Shown piece after piece: positions 1 to 7,666 of a stretch of DNA of 64,000 bases. The notes below the pieces were generated by a model. That model ran no database searches. It was not told the origin of the DNA and saw nothing but the letters and a program-made list of their open reading frames with translations. Both the position numbers and the translations under genes were made by a program. Where the stretch lies: positions 121,930-185,929 of the forward strand of contig CAJXUA010000007.1 in the NCBI GenBank assembly GCA_913060695.1. Reading direction: 5' to 3'. Position 1 is the first letter of the stretch, and every line of letters starts with the position of its first letter. This DNA comes from an uncultured Gammaproteobacteria bacterium (lineage in GTDB: Bacteria > Pseudomonadota > Gammaproteobacteria > Pseudomonadales > Pseudohongiellaceae).

Positions 1-1206
1 ACGATAGCTTGCGCCCTGCGGCATGGCCGCGAACCTTTTGCCGATGCTTTAGCCAACAATGCTGCTGCAATTACCGCACGGAATACTTCGCCGAAAACAC
101 AGTCTCCAGTTGTGCGCCAGGCAATGGCACAGGTAGAGCCCGGCATGGCTAGTCGACAATCCCCCTTCGCGACTCGTGCGACGCTGCAACAGGAGTCGCT
201 CGCCCTTCCCTTGTATCCCACAACCAGTATTGGGTCCTTTCCGCAGACCCCAGCGATCCGCCAAGCCCGTAAACGCTTCCGCCAGGGTCAGCTAAGCGAT
301 TGCGAGTACGAACACTTCCTCAAAGAAGAAATTCGTGACTGCCTGCAACGACAGGAGGCAATAGGACTCGATGTGCTCGTGCATGGCGAATCTGAGCGCA
401 ACGATATGGTTGAGTATTTCAGCGAACATCTTGAAGGTTATATACGCAGCGAGAATGGTTGGGTGCAGTCCTATGGTTCGCGCTGTGTAAAGCCACCGAT
501 CTTATTCGGGGATGTATCGCGCCCAACAAGCATGACAGTTGCGTGGGCGGCCTATGCGCAGTCGCAGACACTAAAGCCAGTGAAGGGCATGCTCACAGGT
601 CCGGTTACGATGCTGAACTGGTCTTTCGTGCGCGACGATCAGCCCAGAGCTCAGACCTGCCTGCAACTAGCCTTAGCAGTACGCGAGGAAGTGCTCGATC
701 TGGAGCGGGAGGGAATAAAACTCATTCAGATAGACGAGGCAGCACTTCGCGAAGGGCTGCCACTGCGACGCAGTCAATGGGAAGGATACCTAGAGTGGGC
801 CGTCGAATGCTTCCGACTCAGTGCGAACGGCGTCGCCGATGCCACGCAGATTCATACCCATATGTGCTACTCGGAGTTCAACGACATCATGGCCGCTATC
901 GCCACGCTCGACGCCGACGTTATTACCATAGAGACCTCACGCTCCGATATGGAGTTGCTAGACGCGTTCGACGAGTTTGCCTACCCCAATAGCATCGGGC
1001 CTGGCGTGTACGACATCCACTCGCCCAATATTCCGGAAGTCGCGCATATGGTGCAATTGATGAACAAGGCAGCTCAGCGCATTCCCGCAGCGAGACTATG
1101 GGTCAACCCAGATTGCGGACTTAAAACACGACAATGGGAGGAGGTGGCCCCAGCTCTTATTAACATGGTGCAGGCGGCCTTGCTACTAAGGCAAAAGGCC
1201 ACGTAG
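1..1206 (+). CDS. metE: Cobalamin-independent methionine synthase MetE, 5'-truncated by window edge
   Basis: C-terminal 401 residues of 5-methyltetrahydropteroyltriglutamate-homocysteine S-methyltransferase, which makes methionine in the cytosol without B12. The frame is open from base 1, so the usual 750-residue protein is cut by the window edge and not by mutation. The C-terminal catalytic barrel begins near [13 protein letters not shown] (about residue 70 of this fragment). Zinc and homocysteine ligands are visible: His and Cys in [10 protein letters not shown], Glu in ITIETSRSD, and Cys in [10 protein letters not shown]. The [11 protein letters not shown] segment is also typical. The gene reads into a 320-bp intergenic region whose hairpin at 1221-1252 has its T-run on the other strand. 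Identification is very secure; the start lies outside the window. Confidence 0.97.
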   Translation, partial: TIACALRHGREPFADALANNAAAITARNTSPKTQSPVVRQAMAQVEPGMASRQSPFATRATLQQESLALPLYPTTSIGSFPQTPAIRQARKRFRQGQLSDCEYEHFLKEEIRDCLQRQEAIGLDVLVHGESERNDMVEYFSEHLEGYIRSENGWVQSYGSRCVKPPILFGDVSRPTSMTVAWAAYAQSQTLKPVKGMLTGPVTMLNWSFVRDDQPRAQTCLQLALAVREEVLDLEREGIKLIQIDEAALREGLPLRRSQWEGYLEWAVECFRLSANGVADATQIHTHMCYSEFNDIMAAIATLDADVITIETSRSDMELLDAFDEFAYPNSIGPGVYDIHSPNIPEVAHMVQLMNKAAQRIPAARLWVNPDCGLKTRQWEEVAPALINMVQAALLLRQKAT

Positions 1207-1220
1207 GTTTTTACACGGGC

Positions 1221-1252
1221 AAAAAAAATCCGGTTAGAAAACTAACCGGATT
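1221..1252 (-). terminator. Intrinsic terminator oriented on the minus strand
   Basis: A perfect 11-bp stem (1227-1237 with 1242-1252) closes a 4-base AAAA loop. On the plus strand an A-run (1221-1228) precedes it and no T-run follows. Read on the minus strand it is a textbook GC-rich hairpin followed by eight Ts. It may still stop metE transcription weakly, but its polarity fits a minus-strand transcript, and no minus-strand protein gene lies immediately upstream of it. Confidence 0.75.
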
Positions 1253-1449
1253 GAAGCTCCTACTATCCTGAGCAATCACATTACAAACCTAGAAGTTTGC
1301 CTCAATGAGTGTTGCTATCTTACTCCCGCCGTCTGCACAAGCAATGCGACACATAGCCACACCTATTGATTCGCGCCTCTTATAGTTCTTGTAACTCTTT
1401 CGCTATAAGAGAATCAACATTAACTTACCTTTATAAGAAGGTTTATTGC
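1221..1449 (-). ncRNA. Candidate structured small RNA (unidentified)
   Basis: This is inferred from structure only. Reading the minus strand towards the terminator at 1221-1252, there are nested inverted repeats. One is a 9-bp perfect stem (1377-1385 with 1403-1411), lengthened by TTGATT/AATCAA arms across a CGCGC bulge. The other is a CAAAC/GTTTG hairpin at about 1288-1304, enclosed by GCAA-CAC-ATT / AAT-GTG-TTGC arms. A possible promoter, TTGAGA-16 bp-TAATAC, lies at 1450-1477 on the minus strand and would start a transcript of about 220 nt. AGGA or GGGA triplets occur several times, so a CsrA-binding RNA is conceivable. No known family was recognised. Confidence 0.4.
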
Positions 1450-1527
1450 GTATTAATTCACTGTGCTTTACTCTCAAGTCAGCTCAAAAGTTCGACACAA
1501 TAAAAATAGCAGACTAGGAGCCCTACC

Positions 1528-2931
1528 ATGTCACGTCAGATACTCGGCGTCGCCGCCACTTTTCTCACCTCTGTACTTCTAAGCAGTACGGGTTTGGCAC
1601 AAAGCACCCCAGTTGAACCCAGTTTCGAGTTCTTCATGAACGAAGTGCAACCCATCTTCCTCGCTAAGCGCGGCGACAATGTGCGTTGTATCCAGTGCCA
1701 TACGCGTAGCAGCGGTTTCCGCCTGCAGCCACTGGATGATCATGCGCATTTCTGGACCGAGGAGCAGTCGCGGATGAACTACGCCTCCGCGCGCGCCTTC
1801 ACGGTTCCCGGGGCGGACCCTCTCAAGAGTCGCTTTCTAACTCATCCACTGGAGGCGAGCGCAGGGGGTGACCCGTTTCATGGCGGTGGCAAACACTTCG
1901 CAAGTCGCAGCGACCCTGAGTGGCGTATTATGGCGGATTGGGTGGCAGGTTTGGCGGAACGACGCCCCGCTTCTGGCACTGTCGTGCGCATCATTCAGAC
2001 CAACGCTGCCGGCGATAATTCCAGTATTATCGATCCAGTTTCAAATACCGTTGTCGCAACTATCGACGATGTCGAGATTCCTCATGGCGTGACCTCGGCA
2101 CCCGATGGCAGTGCCATCTACCTCAGCAATGAGACCATGCACAGTCTCGACGTGATCGACTCTCGAACACTACGCGTAAAACGTCGCATTGGCTTGAGTG
2201 GGCGTCCTAACAATGTCTCTATCACACCGGATGGCAGCAAGGTGTATGTTGCTATCATGGAGATGCCTGGGGCTATCGACATTATCGACACGGCATCACT
2301 CACTAATATCAAAACGGTTCCGGTGGATGGCGCCATTCATAACGTATACGTTACCCCTGATGGGCGCTACGCCGTTGGAGGCTCGATACAACGCAGCATG
2401 ATCAATGTCATCGATACCCGCACGGACGAAGTCGCCTGGAAGCTGGAAATGAGCTCCGGTATCCGCCCTATGACTTTCGACACGAATGCCGATGGGAGTA
2501 CTAAGAATATCTATGTTCAGTTATCCGATTTTCATGGCTTTGCGGTAGTAGATTTTGCCACGCGTAAAGAGATTGCACGAATCGAGCACCCAGCCGTAGA
2601 AGGCGAGGTTGCCCACTTAGACGGCCTGCAAGCCGCCCCGGCCCATGGCCTAGGGGTAAGCCCCGATGGCAAGACGCTGTGGTCCACTAGTAAAGTCTAC
2701 AGCCACGCCTATGTGCACTCATTACCTGACCTAAAGGAGATTGGCCGCGTATTCGTCGGGCAGCACCCTGAGTGGGTAACTTTCACACCTGACGGCAAGA
2801 CCGTGTACATCGGCGCTGCCGGCGACAACGCTGCCTACGCGGTAGATGCGGCATCGCTGACAGTAATCGCGAAGATTCACACGGGGCAAACGCCCAAGCG
2901 TAATGGCACAGTACTAATGCAGGTTGACTAA
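1528..2931 (+). CDS. Secreted cytochrome c-like / YVTN beta-propeller protein
   Basis: A 467-residue exported protein. Residues 1-25 form a Sec signal peptide ending ...GLAQ. Residues 30-145 form a small c-type cytochrome-like domain with a single heme-binding CIQCH at 54-58. From about residue 150 there are repeated blades with the YVTN/YNCE signature (VTSAPDGSAIYLSN, VSITPDGSKVYVAI, VTPDGRYAVGGS, GVSPDGKTLWST, VTFTPDGKTVYIGA), making a seven-bladed type propeller. The product is likely periplasmic and redox-related, but the substrate is unknown. Related cytochrome-propeller fusions include amine and nitrite dehydrogenase relatives, without enough identity here to name one. The gene stands alone, with an SD-like AGGAG upstream and a strong terminator downstream. 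Confidence 0.8.
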   Translation: MSRQILGVAATFLTSVLLSSTGLAQSTPVEPSFEFFMNEVQPIFLAKRGDNVRCIQCHTRSSGFRLQPLDDHAHFWTEEQSRMNYASARAFTVPGADPLKSRFLTHPLEASAGGDPFHGGGKHFASRSDPEWRIMADWVAGLAERRPASGTVVRIIQTNAAGDNSSIIDPVSNTVVATIDDVEIPHGVTSAPDGSAIYLSNETMHSLDVIDSRTLRVKRRIGLSGRPNNVSITPDGSKVYVAIMEMPGAIDIIDTASLTNIKTVPVDGAIHNVYVTPDGRYAVGGSIQRSMINVIDTRTDEVAWKLEMSSGIRPMTFDTNADGSTKNIYVQLSDFHGFAVVDFATRKEIARIEHPAVEGEVAHLDGLQAAPAHGLGVSPDGKTLWSTSKVYSHAYVHSLPDLKEIGRVFVGQHPEWVTFTPDGKTVYIGAAGDNAAYAVDAASLTVIAKIHTGQTPKRNGTVLMQVD

Positions 2932-2935
2932 AAGA

Positions 2936-2972
2936 AAAGGGCGGGCTCCTATTTGGAGCCCGCCCTTTTTTT
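2936..2972 (+). terminator. Rho-independent terminator of the cytochrome/propeller gene
   Basis: A perfect 11-bp GC-rich stem, GGGCGGGCTCC (2939-2949) with GGAGCCCGCCC (2955-2965), closes a TATTT loop. A run of Ts follows at 2966-2972, and an A-rich tract precedes the stem. It lies five bases after the stop codon at 2929-2931. The A-rich left side may also let it work for the convergent minus-strand aminotransferase that ends at 2994. Confidence 0.92.
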
Positions 2973-2993
2973 GCACGTATTGCCAATTGTTAC

Positions 2994-4145
2994 CTAGCCC
3001 GTTAACACTCGACGAAAAACCCCCGCCGCTAATTCCATCTCTTCCATACTGCCCAATGAGATTCTACAGTGGCTGTTGTGCATTGGGGGGAAGTCCCGCC
3101 CTACCGAGATTTTCTCGGCCATGCATGCCTCTCGAAACTTGGCGGCCGGCATGCGAATATTCACGAACAGATGATTGGTCTGCGAGGGAGGCACCTCATA
3201 GCCTAGCTCCGTGAACACACTCGTCGTGAAGGCGCGTACTCTTGCGTTCTCCTCGCGCTCCCAAGCGATGTGCTCGTGATCCTCGAATGCCGTTACTGCC
3301 GCGACGGCGGCGAGCATATTCACATCCCCCATACCCCACGCGCCATTAATAGTATCGAGAGTCTGTTCCTGCCCTAGTGCATAACCTACGCGCATGCCTG
3401 CCAGCCCGTGGGCTTTGGAGAAGGAGCGCGAGATAAACACATTAGGGAATTCCTTCGCCAATGGCAGGGCAGTCTCCATCAGGCCGTCCGCCACATAGTT
3501 GATATAAGCCTCGTCAATCAAGATGTGCGTGTCCGGCGACTGCGCTAGCACTTGCCTTACGAAGCGTTCCACTGCGGCAGGTGAATGTACTGTGCCAGTT
3601 GGGTTATTCGGATTACATAAGTACACGAGACCAGCGCCTTTTGACGCAGCTGCCATGCCGGCGAGGTCGATACCCATGCCTGCATCCACCTGAATTTCCT
3701 TTACGGGAATGCCAATTCTGCGCGCGGTCTGGGCACTGGTGGAATAGGTGGGCACAGCGGTGACTAGGGGCCTATCGCTAGAACAGAACGCATACACCGC
3801 CCCTTCCAGCAATGGCGTAGAACCCGTCGCTAGCAGCACATTGTCGTTGCCCACTGCGTAATAGTCAGCCAGAGCGTCGCGCAGCTCATTGACGTGATCC
3901 GGAGAGTAGCCGCGGCCAACACGCTTTGTCGCATGCTCACGGATCGCCTCGAGCACCCTCGGGCCTGGCCCGCGCGCGCTCTCGTTCTGATTCAGCTGCA
4001 TGATGCCGCCGTCGTAGACCTTCGACATTGCCGCCTCGCGCGTCTGCGCGTAGCTAGGTCGGCTAATCAGTGTCGAGCCCGACAGCACACCCGCAGCAGT
4101 CCCCAAACCAAGAGCCCCAATGAAGCCTCTTCGTGATAGTTTCAC
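2994..4145 (-). CDS. Tat-exported PLP aminotransferase, histidinol-phosphate aminotransferase-like
   Basis: A 383-residue fold-type I PLP enzyme. The N-terminus carries a twin-arginine signal (SRRGFIG at 4-10, hydrophobic stretch, SYAQ at about 31-34), so it should fold with PLP in the cytosol and then be exported. The body resembles HisC or threonine-phosphate decarboxylase: NPNNPTGT, the DEAYINY aspartate motif, and SRSFSKAHGLAG with the Schiff-base lysine. The substrate is unknown; a periplasmic place argues against histidine biosynthesis. It lies 44 bp downstream of a second Tat aminotransferase on the same strand, so the two are probably an operon. The start is supported by the Tat signal and by GGAGGT upstream. 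Confidence 0.85.
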   Translation of the reverse strand: MKLSRRGFIGALGLGTAAGVLSGSTLISRPSYAQTREAAMSKVYDGGIMQLNQNESARGPGPRVLEAIREHATKRVGRGYSPDHVNELRDALADYYAVGNDNVLLATGSTPLLEGAVYAFCSSDRPLVTAVPTYSTSAQTARRIGIPVKEIQVDAGMGIDLAGMAAASKGAGLVYLCNPNNPTGTVHSPAAVERFVRQVLAQSPDTHILIDEAYINYVADGLMETALPLAKEFPNVFISRSFSKAHGLAGMRVGYALGQEQTLDTINGAWGMGDVNMLAAVAAVTAFEDHEHIAWEREENARVRAFTTSVFTELGYEVPPSQTNHLFVNIRMPAAKFREACMAEKISVGRDFPPMHNSHCRISLGSMEEMELAAGVFRRVLTG

Positions 4146-4189
4146 CTTACCTCCTCGCGTATTCGCACCGATGATAATTTACTTAAGAC

Positions 4190-5524
4190 TTACGCCTTCC
4201 TTAACGCTGCAGCCATACTGTCGAAGGCCTCTTTTACAATCAATCGGGACGAGCCAAGATTCATCCGCATATGCCCTGCACCACCAGGCCCATAATTAGC
4301 ACCGGGATTTAGGTACACACCAGAGTGCTCGACTAACCAGTCCTGCAGATAGTGCTCGGGGCTCGAATAGCCTTTCTCCAATGCCATCTGCGGAGCGCCG
4401 ATTGCCTGAATGGCCTTACTGAAGTCCAGCCAAGTCAGATAGGTGCCTTCCGCTCTGTGGTAGTCCACTAACGGCATATTGTCTCGAACATAGGTTTCCA
4501 CGAAACTGTGATTGCCATCCAGGTACGGCAGTAATTGATCGAACCATGGAGCGCCATTCCTGTAGGCAGCCTCAGTCGCTGTCACCCCCAGGGTATTAAG
4601 GTCGGCGCGATGATTCTGCACGACCCTGCCCAGAAGCGTAGGATTCTTGGAATACAGAAAGGCGGTCTTCATACCCGCCATATTGAAGGTCTTGCTGATG
4701 GCATTGAAGGTGACGCTGTTATTCACCACAGCCTCATCCGGCAGGCTCGCGAAGGGAATATAGCGATGTCCTGGACGCACGATGTCCGAGTGGATTTCGT
4801 CTGAGAGCACCACGATCTTGTGCTCGAGGCAGAGCCTGCCGATGCGCAGTAACTCCTCTTGGGTCCACACATTGCCAGTCGGATTCTGGGGATTACACAC
4901 GATCATCGCGTGGGTATCGGGGGTCATGCGGGATTCCAAGTCCTCCCAATCGATCTCGAAGCGGCCATTGACTCGCTTCATGGGACTCTCACTGGGAATC
5001 ACACCGGTATGCCGGCAATGGTAGAAGAAGCCATCGTAAATCGGTGTCAGCATTAGCACCTTAGTAGCAGGGGGGGCGAATGTGCGTAGACCAGCGATCA
5101 CTCCAGGGTAAACACCGGTAGAGAGCACGACGGACTTAGGATCGAGATCGAGTCCATGGCGCGTGCCACTCCATTGCACCACTGCATCCACCAAGGATTC
5201 GGTACTACTCATATAACCCCATGTGTGATGCTCGCAGCGCTCCGCAATTGCCTCGGTAATACAAGGAGGTGCCTCGAAGTCCATGCTGGCCACCCCCATA
5301 CCATATTTAAACTGGCCGGCGGGGTAGCGCTTGGCTGGGGAGTCCCAGCGGGAGCTGTTAGTGCCGATACGATTGTAGGGTGTGTCGAAGTCGAAAGTGC
5401 CGTTCTTGGCCATTTTCTGGGGGCTTGCCGCTTGGGAATTGCCAGCACCTAGGGTGCCAACTAGCGCGGTAACGCCTGCGCTTTTCATGAAGTTGCGTCT
5501 GCTAAAGCTCGCTATCTTAGGCAT
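4190..5524 (-). CDS. Tat-exported class I/II aminotransferase, PatB/MalY-like
   Basis: A 444-residue PLP enzyme of the cystathionine beta-lyase-like PatB/MalY group. An upstream ATG in frame at 5566 exists, but the start at 5524 is chosen because GAAAGGAAA sits eight bases before it and the protein then begins with a clean Tat signal (SRRNFMK at 8-14, SQAAS near 30). Motifs: NPQNPTGN, the DEIHSDIV aspartate and NAISKTFNMAG with the PLP lysine. Known relatives are cytosolic C-S lyases or aminotransferases, and export is the odd point. It is the first gene of a probable pair with the HisC-like Tat enzyme downstream. Fold and family are secure; the reaction is unknown. Confidence 0.85.
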   Translation of the reverse strand: MPKIASFSRRNFMKSAGVTALVGTLGAGNSQAASPQKMAKNGTFDFDTPYNRIGTNSSRWDSPAKRYPAGQFKYGMGVASMDFEAPPCITEAIAERCEHHTWGYMSSTESLVDAVVQWSGTRHGLDLDPKSVVLSTGVYPGVIAGLRTFAPPATKVLMLTPIYDGFFYHCRHTGVIPSESPMKRVNGRFEIDWEDLESRMTPDTHAMIVCNPQNPTGNVWTQEELLRIGRLCLEHKIVVLSDEIHSDIVRPGHRYIPFASLPDEAVVNNSVTFNAISKTFNMAGMKTAFLYSKNPTLLGRVVQNHRADLNTLGVTATEAAYRNGAPWFDQLLPYLDGNHSFVETYVRDNMPLVDYHRAEGTYLTWLDFSKAIQAIGAPQMALEKGYSSPEHYLQDWLVEHSGVYLNPGANYGPGGAGHMRMNLGSSRLIVKEAFDSMAAALRKA

Positions 5525-5663
5525 TGTCGTTTCCTTTCTTTTTAGTATTTTTGAAAGAACCGCCAACCGAGCATATGCCTTCTTGACCGATTGCGCAAAA
5601 ACATTAGAAAGGAAATTAACTGAATTTTAAAACGAGGAGCTTTTGGACTGAATGCGTTGAAAC

Positions 5664-5698
5664 ACCGCTGGAGCCTGCATTGCGCATTCTCCAGCGGT
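5664..5698 (-). terminator. Hairpin downstream of pycB
   Basis: A perfect 10-bp inverted repeat ACCGCTGGAG (5664-5673) / CTCCAGCGGT (5689-5698) encloses a 15-base loop, just beyond the pycB stop. On the minus strand only a GTGTTTC tract follows, so it is a weak intrinsic terminator or a 3'-end stabiliser. Confidence 0.5.
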
Positions 5699-5708
5699 AC
5701 AGCAAGTC

Positions 5709-7511
5709 TTAAGACTGAATGTCGACTAGCATCTCTGTTGGGGTGATTCGGTCGCCCTTCTTGACGAGAACGCTAGCGATCTTACCCGCGACAGGAGCCT
5801 TAATTTCCGTCTCCATCTTCATCGCCTCGATGACCAGCACTGGGTCGCCAGCCTTCACGCTCTGTCCTTCCTCTACGAGCACTTCAACGACATTGCCAGG
5901 CATGGTCGCGGTGACGTGACCTGGGGCAGTAGCGCGTGGACGACGACCAGGCTTTATCTCGCTGGCGGCCTCGGCAGCGCCGGTAGACTCCAGGGTGATC
6001 TCTTCCGGCTCGCCATCGACCGTCATATAGAAACGACGCTCGCTCTCGCCGGAGGGGCTAACACCAGTCACGTGAATATCGTAGGTCTCGCCATGCACCG
6101 TGATCTTGAACTCGTGAGCAACGCTTGCCGCAGAGCTGCTGGCATTCGCTGGCAGCAAGACTTCTGGCTTAAGCGTACCCTTGTTGCGATTCTGCAAATA
6201 GCTCATGCCTACGTCCGGGAACATGGCATAGGTGAGCACGTCTTCTTCGCACTTCGCGTCTTCGCCAATCTTTGCTCGTAGTGCGTCGAGCTCGGGCTGC
6301 AATAGATCGGCAGGACGGCACTCCACTACTTCTTCTTTGCCGATAGCGCGCTTGCGCAGTGTCTCATCGACCTCGGCAGGTGCGGCGCCGTAGTGGCCTT
6401 GAAGATAGCGTTTCACCTCATTGGTGATGGTTTCGTAGCGCTTCCCGGAGAGCACGTTGAGCACGGCTTGCGTGCCGACGATCTGCGAGCTAGGCGTGAC
6501 CAGTGGCGGATAGCCTAGGTCTTTACGCACGCGAGGAATCTCTGCGAACACTTCCTGAATGCGATCGAGTGCGCCCTGCTCCTTGAGCTGGTTGGCGAGG
6601 TTGGACATCATACCGCCGGGCACTTGGCTCAGCAGCACTTGAGTGTCCACGCCGTTGTATTCGCTCTCGAACTGATGGTATTTGCGGCGCACCTCGCGGA
6701 AGTGTGCGGCGATCTTCTCCAGCAACTCGGCATCTAAGCCTGTCTTATAACCCGCCGCTTCGAGTACGGCTTTCATAGTCTCTGTTGGCGGATGGCTGGT
6801 GCCGCCCGCGAAGGCAGAGATCGCGGTATCCAAATGATCGATACCCGCCTCTACTGCTTTGAGTTGGCACATAGACGCCATGCCAGAGGTGTAGTGGGAG
6901 TGAAGGAATAGAGGCAAGTCGATTTCTTTCTTCAGCGCTGTCACCAGTTTGAAGGTGATCTCTGGAGTCAGCAGCCCTGCCATGTCCTTGATCGCGATAC
7001 TGTGGCAACCCATCTTGGCCATCTGCTTGGCCTGCTTCACGAAACCCTTGATCGTGTGCACTGGGCTGGCGGTGTAGCAGATAGTGCCTTGCGCATGCTT
7101 GCCCGCTTTGATCGTGGCGGCGATTGCAGTCTCGAGGTTGCGAACATCGTTCAAGGCATCAAATATACGAAACACGTCGATGCCATTCTCGGCCGCTTTG
7201 GCCACAAAGGCCTCTACGACGTCATCGGGATAGTGGCGATAGCCAAGCAGGTTCTGACCCCGCAGCAACATCTGTAGGCGGCTATTCGGTAGTGCTTTGC
7301 GAAGTGTGCGTAGACGCTCCCAAGGATCTTCCTTGAGGAAACGGACGCATGAGTCAAACGTTGCGCCGCCCCAAACCTCTAAAGACCAATAGCCGGCTTT
7401 GTCCAAGTCCGCACAGATCGGCAGCATGTCGTCGATGCGCATACGTGTTGCGATCAATGACTGGTTGCCGTCTCTTAATACGACGTCGGTGATGTGAACC
7501 TTTTTGCTCAT
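5709..7511 (-). CDS. pycB: Pyruvate carboxylase subunit B (oxaloacetate decarboxylase alpha-like), biotinylated
   Basis: A 600-residue carboxyltransferase subunit that moves CO2 from biotin to pyruvate, giving oxaloacetate for anaplerosis. The N-terminal TIM-barrel starts VHITDVVLRDGNQS, with metal and substrate motifs such as GGATFDSC, IKDMAGLL and LHSHYTSG. A PYC/OADA conserved domain follows. After a Pro/Ala-rich linker, a biotinyl domain holds IEAMKMETE with biotin on about Lys565. No membrane beta or gamma decarboxylase subunits are nearby, and a biotin carboxylase gene lies just upstream. The pair therefore matches the two-subunit pyruvate carboxylase of Pseudomonas rather than a sodium pump. 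ATG start with AGGA upstream. Confidence 0.92.
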   Translation of the reverse strand: MSKKVHITDVVLRDGNQSLIATRMRIDDMLPICADLDKAGYWSLEVWGGATFDSCVRFLKEDPWERLRTLRKALPNSRLQMLLRGQNLLGYRHYPDDVVEAFVAKAAENGIDVFRIFDALNDVRNLETAIAATIKAGKHAQGTICYTASPVHTIKGFVKQAKQMAKMGCHSIAIKDMAGLLTPEITFKLVTALKKEIDLPLFLHSHYTSGMASMCQLKAVEAGIDHLDTAISAFAGGTSHPPTETMKAVLEAAGYKTGLDAELLEKIAAHFREVRRKYHQFESEYNGVDTQVLLSQVPGGMMSNLANQLKEQGALDRIQEVFAEIPRVRKDLGYPPLVTPSSQIVGTQAVLNVLSGKRYETITNEVKRYLQGHYGAAPAEVDETLRKRAIGKEEVVECRPADLLQPELDALRAKIGEDAKCEEDVLTYAMFPDVGMSYLQNRNKGTLKPEVLLPANASSSAASVAHEFKITVHGETYDIHVTGVSPSGESERRFYMTVDGEPEEITLESTGAAEAASEIKPGRRPRATAPGHVTATMPGNVVEVLVEEGQSVKAGDPVLVIEAMKMETEIKAPVAGKIASVLVKKGDRITPTEMLVDIQS

Positions 7512-7524
7512 GTCCTACTCCATC

Positions 7525-7551
7525 CTTTCGCGGGCTGGCCCGCTCCTACAA
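7525..7551. repeat. REP-like palindromic element, copy 1
   Basis: The core GCGGGCTGGCCCGC palindrome (7530-7543) is flanked by TTC on the left and TCCTACAA on the right. This closely resembles the REP sequences of Pseudomonas and relatives (TTCGCGGGCAAGCCCGCTCCTACA type). It sits between pycA and pycB with a second copy about 60 bp away. Confidence 0.7.
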
Positions 7552-7611
7552 TTTAATTCATCTGCCCGCGAAGAACTTGCCTCTTCCACAGATCTGTTTT
7601 AATCGGACCTT

Positions 7612-7653
7612 TTTCGCGGGCAAGCCCCTCATGCTAGGGCAAGCGCTCCTACA
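7612..7653. repeat. REP-like element, copy 2
   Basis: It begins TTTCGCGGGCAAGCCCC and ends GCAAGCGCTCCTACA, the same left and right ends as the copy at 7525-7551. The palindromic centre is different (CCCCTCATGCTAGGG). Together with an inverted half, TGCCCGCGAA, at 7563-7572, the two copies form a BIME-like cluster in the 155-bp pycA-pycB spacer. Such hairpins often tune mRNA stability between co-transcribed genes. Confidence 0.65.
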
Positions 7654-7666
7654 AGAGTATCAAGAG

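Noticed and set aside
459..992. A 177-residue plus-strand frame inside metE
   Set aside because: It overlaps the conserved MetE catalytic domain in another frame and is Arg/Ser-rich shadow sequence.
2994..4145. Histidine-biosynthesis HisC
   Set aside because: The Tat signal and the absence of his genes argue against a cytosolic biosynthetic role, despite HisC-like motifs.
5709..7511. Oxaloacetate decarboxylase sodium pump alpha subunit
   Set aside because: No beta or gamma membrane subunits are nearby and a biotin carboxylase gene adjoins, so a two-subunit pyruvate carboxylase fits better.
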